Shown piece by piece: positions 35,851-43,053 of a stretch of 64,000 bases of DNA. The notes beneath the pieces were generated by a model. That model made no database searches, was not told where the DNA came from, and worked only from the letters and a program-made list of their open reading frames with translations. The translations under genes and the position numbers were made by a program. Origin of the DNA: Ekhidna sp051379705 (lineage in GTDB: Bacteria > Bacteroidota > Bacteroidia > Cytophagales > Cyclobacteriaceae); NCBI RefSeq assembly GCF_051379705.1, contig NZ_CP179868.1, forward strand, positions 3,410,001-3,474,000, read 5' to 3'. Numbering within the stretch: the first letter of the stretch is position 1; every line of letters starts with the position of its first letter.

Positions 35851-36429
35851 TTAAGACAACTTTGTTTTAATTTTTCTCCTGATTCTGCTCAATGAAGTAG
35901 TCGTTACCCCAATGTAAGAGGCGATATATTTTTGAGGGATTTGATTTAGGTAGTCCGTGTCTTCAATCAATTTTATGTAACGTTCTTCAGCAGAGTACTT
36001 TTGGAGGTTGGTTAATCTATTAATGAGGTGCTGGACTACATCTTGCCAAAAGCACTTAAATAGAGCGTCAATAGTTGGGTTTGTTTGACATAGTAGATCG
36101 ATATCACTTTTAGAAATAATTATCACTTCAGCATCTTCAATACACTCAATATAATATTCTGAAGGACTTTGACTGATATAGCTATGAAGCTCAATTGAGG
36201 AGTTATTCTTAAATGAAAACCAGACAGAAGTATCTATTCCGTCTTTAAGATAATAGAGTCTGAATGAGCCAGAAATTACGATATAGAAATTTTTACAGAT
36301 AGCCCCTTTTTGTAGAAGAAACGCCCCTTTCTTAATGGTTTTTTGTCTTGCAAGGAATCCTATCTTGTCCAGATATTGAATCTGTTTCCCACCATACTGA
36401 AGAAAAAAGTTCCTGAGTGTTTGATCCAT
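35851..36429 (-). CDS. Crp/Fnr-family regulator
   Basis: A 192-aa protein. Residues ~25-115 form a cyclic-nucleotide-type beta-barrel (TIKKGAFLLQKGAICKNFYI, GSFRLYY), but the phosphate-cassette arginine-serine of true cAMP receptors is not seen, so another ligand or none is likely. The C-terminal part is a winged HTH (AEERYIKLIEDTDYLNQIPQ, then KYIASYIGVTTTSLSRIRRK), the Bacteroidota Crp-like arrangement. It lies directly upstream of the M24 peptidase and is its likely co-transcribed regulator. Confidence 0.88.
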   Translation of the reverse strand: MDQTLRNFFLQYGGKQIQYLDKIGFLARQKTIKKGAFLLQKGAICKNFYIVISGSFRLYYLKDGIDTSVWFSFKNNSSIELHSYISQSPSEYYIECIEDAEVIIISKSDIDLLCQTNPTIDALFKCFWQDVVQHLINRLTNLQKYSAEERYIKLIEDTDYLNQIPQKYIASYIGVTTTSLSRIRRKIKTKLS

Positions 36430-36785
36430 TTAGTAATGAGTTTCTTTCAAGAACAATGCATGATTATCGCTAACCCCATGAGGCGTGTGCTCTCACTTTG
36501 TGAACAGCACTAAAATAGTGAAGTCTGCCGGTGCTTCCAAAGTTTGCAGAAAGCAGTGTGTTCTGAAGCGAATTAATCCTGCGAACTGAAGTATCCAAAC
36601 AGTACAAAATTTTTTAGGAGAGAGGTGCCACATAACGACCAGCTATGATGAGTGGGGATTAGAAAGCACTAACCTCTCGTCTCGCACATAGCCACGCCTT
36701 GATTTAAAATTATTAATTGTGGCGGACTTTCCAATCCCCACGAAAATATCCTGACCGATGAAACCCCATTCATTCATAGCATTTG
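36430..36785. repeat. Spacer with a 156-base inverted repeat (attC-like unit 3)
   Basis: Outer arms TAAC-GACCA-GCTATGATGA (36633-36651) and its counterpart at 36770-36788 match apart from small bulges. Inner arms GTGGGGATTAGAAAG (36652-36666) and CTTTCCAATCCCCAC (36727-36741) pair over 15 bases with one wobble. The stop codon of the RelA/SpoT-domain gene (36786-36788) lies inside the outer arm. The remaining part (36465-36620) has shorter hairpins (CACTAAAATAGTG) and, near the Crp gene, CGCTAACC. No gene was seen. Confidence 0.6.
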
Positions 36786-37838
36786 TTAGGAGCTTTTCAT
36801 TTTCTTCAGTCTGTTTTCAATTAGTCTTAGTTTGTTAAGAAATTCATCTGTGTCCAAGAAGTAGCTGGGATAGGCTTTTCTTAGGGAATCAATTGATCCT
36901 GTAGATACTAAGACAGCCTGGATTCTTGCTCCTTTGTTGATTTCCTTTTCAATATTCGTGTAATCGATATTTGCTTGTTCTAGGTGCCGTTCTGAATAAA
37001 AGCGAATGTTGACTACTTTTTTCTCTAGGTTAAGTGTTATTAAATTATACTTTCTTCCACCAGCCTTATTTGCAATGTGATTTGCTGCAACGGAGAACCC
37101 GCGTAGTTTAGAAAATACTTCAAGAACTTTGGATTTGTTCGAAATACTTTCAAATATTTCCTCCGTAGATAGCTCTTGATATTTTGTTACGACGGGACAG
37201 TTTTCTAGACGGCAAAACCCGGCACTTACTAACGAAAAATAGTCCAGCCAATCTTCAGGCCCTTGACTTGATTTAAGAGAGTAATTAAGAAAAGTCCCTA
37301 CTGTTTCCACGGCAGTGGCCCAAGCATGCTGAAGTTTAGTTCTTAGCTGTACTTCGATTTTAAGTCCGTTAGATTCGGGAAATGTAGGGTTCACATATTG
37401 ATATATCAAATGAATCCCTCTGTATCCACTTGGTGCAGGTGTAGTTATGTAATCTTTCTCGTCAATGAGTTCATGAAGAAAGCTACTTTTCCGATACTTA
37501 CTTTCCAGTTCTCTAACCTCACCTATATTTTTAACTATGGCTCTCAAACCGGCAATATCCTGCATTGTTGAGAGCTTCATATTTGGAAATCTTTCAAGCT
37601 TAGCTACAATCGATACTGCTCTTTTGAGTCTTTGAGCGACTAGAGCATCTTTAAATCCCAGACGTCTTATTCTTGTTCGAAGATTAGCTTGAAATGTATT
37701 AATTGGAGCAGCATGAATTGTTCTCCAATATGTTAAAATGTTTTGGGCATCTTCAAGGTCAGCAGAAGTATAGTTACTTGGGCATGATAAAACTTTGCCA
37801 GCCCTTTTTACCTCGTTATTTGAAAATTTCCTATCCAT
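36786..37838 (-). CDS. RelA/SpoT-domain protein (possible small alarmone synthetase)
   Basis: A 350-aa protein with a RelA_SpoT nucleotidyltransferase domain in residues ~45-190: RLKRAVSIVAKLERFPNM, STMQDIAGLRAIV, PSGYRGIHLIYQY, and KIEVQLRTKLQHAWATAVET. The synthetase Tyr (G-Y-R) and Glu (E-V-Q-L-R-T) of known (p)ppGpp synthetases are present, so transfer of pyrophosphate is plausible. There is no HD hydrolase domain. The C-terminal ~150 residues are unassigned. Relatives include toxic small alarmone synthetases (toxSAS) and phage-defence Rel proteins; no antitoxin gene is adjacent. Stop lies within the arm of a large inverted repeat. Confidence 0.82.
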   Translation of the reverse strand: MDRKFSNNEVKRAGKVLSCPSNYTSADLEDAQNILTYWRTIHAAPINTFQANLRTRIRRLGFKDALVAQRLKRAVSIVAKLERFPNMKLSTMQDIAGLRAIVKNIGEVRELESKYRKSSFLHELIDEKDYITTPAPSGYRGIHLIYQYVNPTFPESNGLKIEVQLRTKLQHAWATAVETVGTFLNYSLKSSQGPEDWLDYFSLVSAGFCRLENCPVVTKYQELSTEEIFESISNKSKVLEVFSKLRGFSVAANHIANKAGGRKYNLITLNLEKKVVNIRFYSERHLEQANIDYTNIEKEINKGARIQAVLVSTGSIDSLRKAYPSYFLDTDEFLNKLRLIENRLKKMKSS

Positions 37839-37935
37839 ACATACTGACTAACGTGAAATTAAGTATTGATTATCAGGTAGTTACAAAAGTGCTTTTTTGA
37901 GTCCATTTTGTCATATTCTAGCAGTTCAATTTAAC

Positions 37936-38024
37936 GTTAGCTCCTGAAATCAATTTGGAAAAGCCGAAATTGCTACCTTTCAGTCCTGCGATTTCGGGTC
38001 CAAATCTCCCCAATTGCTCCTAAC
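37936..38024. repeat. Large imperfect hairpin upstream of the RelA/SpoT gene
   Basis: Ends GTTAG (37936-37940) and CTAAC (38020-38024) pair; inside, ATTTGGA (37953-37959) pairs with TCCAAAT (37999-38005) and CCGAAATTGC (37964-37973) with GCGATTTCGG (37988-37997, one mismatch), with a 4-base bulge on one arm. It closes the right side of the accessory series. The rest of the 348-base spacer (37839-38186) shows no gene. Confidence 0.55.
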
Positions 38025-38186
38025 AATTATATAAACGTAATATAAAAAACATGCCTTATGAACACCTTATAACCATGTTTTTTCCGGTCAATGCCGCTTT
38101 AACTCCCAAATTGGCGGGTAAATGAGAATTCTCGATTTCCTACTAATATGGAGGGTTAATAGGTATTGCAACTAGGGAAGTCTACT

Positions 38187-38918
38187 TCACTCCACCGGAT
38201 GATCTTCCCCAATCGCCACACCAATCTTCTTCATCAGCGCTTCCACTGAATCGTTCTCATAGTCAATGTCCAGCGGCTGGCCGAACTTCAGGGATAGCTC
38301 AGTGCCTTTTTGCAGTCGCTTCAGTCCGGTCTTGTCAAAGGCCGTTCGGAAGCCATCCACGCGGATAGGAATTACAATCGGTTTGTATTGCTTGATCAGG
38401 TGAGCCGTTCCTTTTCTCACAGGTGCACCTTGTCTGGTGGTTCCTTGAGGAAATGTAACAACCCAACCATCTTTGATCGCCATGCCGATGGATTTGGTGT
38501 CGTCCGGATTGACCTCACGCTTAATCATTTCTTCTCCTTTGCGCCACGTACGGTCTACAGTCACAGCTCCGGCAATGGCGAATATTTTTGCTCGAATTCC
38601 TTTTTCCATGGTTTCGCGAGCAGCGACATAGTACACGTTCACTTTAGGATTCTTCAGATAGCTCCAGTCTTCGATGGAGTCGATCTGTCCATTGAGCGCA
38701 GCAAACATCGCCTGAAACATGGCAATCACATCCGTGAAGATGGTCTGATGGTTAGACACAAAGAGCACATTCTGTCCGGGTATTTCAGTCAACACTTTAC
38801 TTCCGGAAAGTACCACCTTGTTAGGTTTCAGCAGATACCACAATACAAACCTTCCTACCGTCTGAAAGATCTTCTTCTTGAACCAAATGGACTGACCAAA
38901 CACATTCTTCTTCGACAT
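38187..38918 (-). CDS. Lysophospholipid acyltransferase (PlsC-like)
   Basis: From the ATG at 38918 (MSKKNVFGQS) 243 aa; a start at 38993 would run over the neighbour's terminator. The glycerolipid acyltransferase motifs are present: block I NHQTIFTD (H-x4-D), and block III VTFPQGTTRQG, where the usual FPEGTRS has Gln for Glu. A hydrophobic N-terminal segment (GRFVLWYLL) would tether it to the inner membrane. It probably acylates the sn-2 position of lysophosphatidate or another lysolipid. The Glu-to-Gln change in block III is unusual and may alter activity. Confidence 0.82.
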   Translation of the reverse strand: MSKKNVFGQSIWFKKKIFQTVGRFVLWYLLKPNKVVLSGSKVLTEIPGQNVLFVSNHQTIFTDVIAMFQAMFAALNGQIDSIEDWSYLKNPKVNVYYVAARETMEKGIRAKIFAIAGAVTVDRTWRKGEEMIKREVNPDDTKSIGMAIKDGWVVTFPQGTTRQGAPVRKGTAHLIKQYKPIVIPIRVDGFRTAFDKTGLKRLQKGTELSLKFGQPLDIDYENDSVEALMKKIGVAIGEDHPVE

Positions 38919-38975
38919 GACGCTCTCTTTTTCAGCTTTCGAAAATAGCCAACCTCGAATGAATTTGGAGCCATA

Positions 38976-39006
38976 AAAAGAAAAACCCCGCAAAAAATGC
39001 GGGGTT
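38976..39006 (-). terminator. Terminator of the 39-41.5 kb permease gene
   Basis: AACCCCGC (38984-38991) and GCGGGGTT (38999-39006), 7-base loop. On the minus strand the stem is followed by TTTTTCTTTTT-like sequence, 37 bases after the permease stop. Confidence 0.85.
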
Positions 39007-39042
39007 AGCCCTAGTAGAGTAAGTTAGTGATCGGGCGTTTCT

Positions 39043-41499
39043 TTATTCGGTGCGCAACGACTGCACCGGATTTGTTTTTATGGTTCCCATTACTTTGGTA
39101 ACAATGCTGAGTAGTGCAAGCCCTACCACGAATGCGATCGGGATGACAATGAACCACCAGCCCAGGTCAACCCTGAACGTGTATTCCTGCAGCCATCCGG
39201 TCATGATCCACCATGCCAGAGGTATACTTACCAGACAGGCAAAGCCTACCAAAATCATGTATTCTTTGGATAGCAATAGCATTAGATTGTTTGCCGTAGC
39301 ACCCAACACCTTGCGGATGCCAATTTCTTTGGTGCGTTGCTGTACGGTATAGGAGGTAAGACCAAATAATCCCAGGCAGGCAATCAATATAGCGAGAACT
39401 GAGAATCCGGAGAAGATCTTTCCAAATCGGATGTCTTCTTTGTATTGTTCATCAAAAGCGCTATCCAGAAAGAAATAATCCATTTGATAGTTGGTGAAGA
39501 CATTGCTCCATTCGGCTTTTACCGTTTCTACCATACCAGCCAGCTGATCGCGTTTAGAATCTGTGGCGTTTTCATCCAGCTTCAGTTTGATGAAGTAATA
39601 CTCTGTCCATGAGCTCAAGATATAAGCAATAGGTGTATAGTCGTTGTGTAGTGATGTATGATGATGATTTTCCATTACGCCTCGCACCGTCAGCGGAGCG
39701 TAGAAACCTTCCACTTCAGCACCGATCGCCTCTTCCGGATTGGAGAAGCCAAGCATCTCTGCCAACTTCTTGTTGATGACCACATCACCTTTGGTCCATG
39801 GGTCGTCCCCTTTGCGCAATTCTCGCCCAGCTAACACGTCGATACCAAAGAATTGTGGAAAATCAAGATCCATGGATATCAGTCCGGTAGCTACTGTCGT
39901 CTCTTTTGACTCACTTTTTAAATATAAGCCTGCTTGCCACCCGACAGGTTCTCCCGGAATCTCACCAGCATTAGTGATTTCCTTGATGCCGGTATAGCTC
40001 AATAGTTCTGTTTTCAAGGTATTGAACCTAGCAACATCTTCACGATCTTCTGAAGTAACATTGCCTGGTGGAGATTTGATAACCAGGATGTTTTCAATAT
40101 CTATGCCCAAATCCGCTTCACGCATGTAGTTGATCTGGTTATATACCGTGATAGTTCCTGCTATTAAAATGAAAGTGATCATAAACTGCACGAAAACCAT
40201 ACTCTTGCGCATTTTGACCCCTCCAACTTTGCCACGGTTACCTACCAGGATATTGACAATGTTCATGGTTTTCAGCAAGATGTAGGGGTAAAATCCAATT
40301 AGAAATGTACCTACTACAATAAGTCCTGAGAGCAAGGCAAAGACCTTCATATCCAGCAAGGCGGCCACCGGAAGTCCGGTCACCTCGATCAAATATTTTT
40401 CCGCAGTTTGTGTAAGCAGGATGGCCAACCCAAATGCTACGACGTTCATGACAAATGCCTCAAGGATGAACAGTTGGGTGATTTGACGCATGGAGGAGCC
40501 CATACATTTCCGTATACCCATCTCTTTCAATCGCTCCATAGTTCTCACCAGCGACAGATTCATGTAGTTGATCCACGCGATTACAAGAATGATAATTGCG
40601 ATAAAGCTCAATACGAAAACTGTTTTACTATCAATGCTTTCGCCATACACCCAGGCATTTTGTGCATTCAGGTGAATGTCCGTCATAGGTCTCAGGTAGT
40701 AGTCGATAGCGTAACCACTGGCTGCATAGGTTTCTTCTGAATTTTCTTTGTGCAGTCGAGTAACATCCTCCATGACGGCTGTCTGATCAGCATTTTCTTC
40801 TAGTAGGAGATAGGTAATCAGGCTACTTGATACCCAGCTGGTTCTGGCCTTGGTGTAATTATCCATGGATGGATAGGAGATGAGAAGCTCAAACTGAATA
40901 TGAGATGCTTCAGGGATGTCTTCTATTACACCTAAAAGCTCATATTCTTGGGCTCCGGTATTTCCGCTGAGGGTAAAAGTTTTACCGATCGCAGCTTCCG
41001 GGTTGTCAAAATATTTTCTTGAGGCTTCCAAAGTCAGGATGGCTGTTTGGGGCTCATCAAATCGGGTTGCACTACCTGCGATAAACTCAAAATCAAATAG
41101 ATCAAAAGTTCCTTTATCCGCGGCAAAAACGCCCGGCTGCTCAAAACTTGCTAGTCGATCTCCATTTTTATAGATGATGCTGTTGTTGGCGTAGGTGTAA
41201 TCATAAAAGCGTGCAACTTCCTGGACCAATGGAGATTGATCTCTTAAGGTTTCTCCCATCAGTGATGGAGCCGTAAAAGATTGGCCGAGCTCTTCACCAT
41301 TTTTGTAAGCATCCGATTCCAGCCGATATATGCTATCTGCATTGGAATGAAAAGTATCAAAGGATGTGTGAAAGTTGACATACTGGGTGATGACCAGACA
41401 GGCAGCCATGCCCAATGCCAAACCAAAAATGTTGATAAACGAAAAGACTTTGTTGTTCCGAATTTGACGAACAATCGTAATCAGATAATTTTTTAGCAT
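39043..41499 (-). CDS. Stand-alone FtsX/MacB-type ABC permease
   Basis: 818 aa from the ATG at 41499 (MLKNYLITIVRQIRNNK). Layout: first membrane segment (FSFINIFGLALGMAACLVIT), MacB-like periplasmic domain (~45-265), a three-helix FtsX block with WINYMNLSLVRTMERLKEMG and IRKCMGSS, a fourth helix and second periplasmic domain, then the final FtsX block (KEIGIRKVLGATANNLMLLL) and a C-terminal TNPVQSLRTE. No ATP-binding partner is adjacent. It is one of four such genes in the window. The -33/-7 promoter and the start region of the next, divergent gene share a 314-base spacer. Confidence 0.92.
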   Translation of the reverse strand: MLKNYLITIVRQIRNNKVFSFINIFGLALGMAACLVITQYVNFHTSFDTFHSNADSIYRLESDAYKNGEELGQSFTAPSLMGETLRDQSPLVQEVARFYDYTYANNSIIYKNGDRLASFEQPGVFAADKGTFDLFDFEFIAGSATRFDEPQTAILTLEASRKYFDNPEAAIGKTFTLSGNTGAQEYELLGVIEDIPEASHIQFELLISYPSMDNYTKARTSWVSSSLITYLLLEENADQTAVMEDVTRLHKENSEETYAASGYAIDYYLRPMTDIHLNAQNAWVYGESIDSKTVFVLSFIAIIILVIAWINYMNLSLVRTMERLKEMGIRKCMGSSMRQITQLFILEAFVMNVVAFGLAILLTQTAEKYLIEVTGLPVAALLDMKVFALLSGLIVVGTFLIGFYPYILLKTMNIVNILVGNRGKVGGVKMRKSMVFVQFMITFILIAGTITVYNQINYMREADLGIDIENILVIKSPPGNVTSEDREDVARFNTLKTELLSYTGIKEITNAGEIPGEPVGWQAGLYLKSESKETTVATGLISMDLDFPQFFGIDVLAGRELRKGDDPWTKGDVVINKKLAEMLGFSNPEEAIGAEVEGFYAPLTVRGVMENHHHTSLHNDYTPIAYILSSWTEYYFIKLKLDENATDSKRDQLAGMVETVKAEWSNVFTNYQMDYFFLDSAFDEQYKEDIRFGKIFSGFSVLAILIACLGLFGLTSYTVQQRTKEIGIRKVLGATANNLMLLLSKEYMILVGFACLVSIPLAWWIMTGWLQEYTFRVDLGWWFIVIPIAFVVGLALLSIVTKVMGTIKTNPVQSLRTE

Positions 41500-41813
41500 G
41501 TCGAATTTGGTTTTGGTTAGCTTTCTATTGCCAATCAGCATGCCAAGGATTGTAAAGCACAGGTTATCAGACATTTACGACTATTGATGAAATCCAGTGT
41601 TGTGCGGAAATGAACGAAATTTTCGGAGATTCGAACAGAAATGTGTAATCGGATCGTTTTCAGTAAGGCCAATGCAGCATGGTTTTTTTGATTTAGACGT
41701 AAATGAATGAAATTGGCATCATGAAGAGACCCTGACGGTCTCTAATTGCAGAGCAGCAGGAGTTGCTCATTAAAATTTTTGCACTATATGATTCAATTTG
41801 GAAAAATAAATTC
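41500..41813. other. Divergent intergenic region
   Basis: Spacer of 314 bases between divergent genes. One small hairpin, AGAGACC-CTGAC-GGTCTCT at 41725-41743, no T tract after it. No TAnnTTTG box was identified with confidence. Confidence 0.35.
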
Positions 41814-42977
41814 ATGAAGAAGCTGATCCTACTTTTTTGTCTAGTCCCACTTGTACTAAGTGCTCAAATTAAGTTTGAGAGCAGTTGGAAGGAGGCCCTT
41901 TCGAAATCTCGCATGACAGGCAAACTGATTTTTCTGGATGCATATGCGGAGTGGTGCGAGCCTTGTAAGGAAATGGAAGCGTATACATTTACAGATCTTG
42001 AAGTAGCGAATTATTATAATGCCAATTTCATCAACGTTCACCTTGACATGGAAGGTTATCCAGGAGTGGAACTTGCTGAAGATTATTCTGTTGGTGTCTT
42101 TCCTTCTTTCCTCTTTATCAATGGAAATGGGGAAGTGGTACATCGAGGTTGCGGTGCGATGGATGCTAGCCAGTTTTTGAATTTAGGTGAGGATGCCTTG
42201 ATAGATTCCTTGACGCTGCAATCCATGGAGATTCGGTTTGACAAAGGTGAGCGTTCCGCCGACTTCCTGATCGGCTACCTGGAGCTTTTGGAAGATGCAT
42301 GTTTGGATGCTGAGCGTTTTGCGGCGGGTTATCTTAAGAATATTGAACTGACTAAGCTCAAAGAAGAAACACCATGGGAAGTATTTGCTGCTTACCAATG
42401 GGATATCTACAGCCGTGAGTTTCAGTATTTACTTAACAATAGAGAAGTCTTCGAAGCGTCTATCGGTCAGCGAATAGTGAATGCCAAACTCTATGATACT
42501 TACTTGTCACAATATCAGGAAGTGTTTGAAGCGGAGGAGCTCCATGATTACGGAATGCGAGCTTTACTGCATTCATTCAAGGATGTTTCGTTTACCGGCG
42601 CTGATACCTTGCGACTAATGATGAATCTGCATTATGCTGAATTTAAGGAAAATTGGGATGAGTACGCGGCACACGCAGTGGAGCTGGTGGGCATGACGGA
42701 AATGAGTGATGCGGAACAGCTAAATGAGCTTGCGTGGAAGTTTTACCTTTTTGTAGAAAATAAGAATCAACTGGAAATTGCATCCTCCTGGGCGCAACAG
42801 GCAGTAGATAAACAGCCTGAGCCTTCGATTATTGATACGTATGCTTCACTCCAGTTTAAACTGGGTAATAAAAAGAAGGCTATAGAGCTTGAAAAGCGTG
42901 CACTGGAGCTAGCCAAAGAGCTCTACGATGATATTTCACACTACGAGTATCAACTCAAGAAATTTGAAGGCAACTAA
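41814..42977 (+). CDS. Secreted thioredoxin-fold protein with helical repeat tail
   Basis: 387 aa from the ATG at 41814; the frame extends 17 codons upstream but the signal peptide MKKLILLFCLVPLVLSAQ fixes the start. A thioredoxin domain occupies ~25-135 with the active-site CEPC (Cys48, Cys51; LDAYAEWCEPCKEME) and the cis-proline in VGVFPSFLF. The C-terminal ~230 residues are helical, TPR-like (NELAWKFYLFVENKNQLEIA and ASLQFKLGNKKKAIELEKRA). A periplasmic disulfide reductase or isomerase role is likely. Alone between permease genes. Confidence 0.85.
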   Translation: MKKLILLFCLVPLVLSAQIKFESSWKEALSKSRMTGKLIFLDAYAEWCEPCKEMEAYTFTDLEVANYYNANFINVHLDMEGYPGVELAEDYSVGVFPSFLFINGNGEVVHRGCGAMDASQFLNLGEDALIDSLTLQSMEIRFDKGERSADFLIGYLELLEDACLDAERFAAGYLKNIELTKLKEETPWEVFAAYQWDIYSREFQYLLNNREVFEASIGQRIVNAKLYDTYLSQYQEVFEAEELHDYGMRALLHSFKDVSFTGADTLRLMMNLHYAEFKENWDEYAAHAVELVGMTEMSDAEQLNELAWKFYLFVENKNQLEIASSWAQQAVDKQPEPSIIDTYASLQFKLGNKKKAIELEKRALELAKELYDDISHYEYQLKKFEGN

Positions 42978-43053
42978 ATAAACTTGCATTCGCACTTGCA
43001 ACATTTTATCAAAGGTTAGGTCTCTTATGTAAGGACAACAAACCTGAGATACT

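Noticed and set aside
36633..36788. Simple transcription terminator
   Set aside because: Far too long, bulged, and with the preceding gene's stop inside the arm; no T tract follows on the minus strand.
38310..38948. 212-codon + frame over the acyltransferase
   Set aside because: Opposite-strand shadow; the minus-strand product has the H-x4-D and FPQGT motifs.
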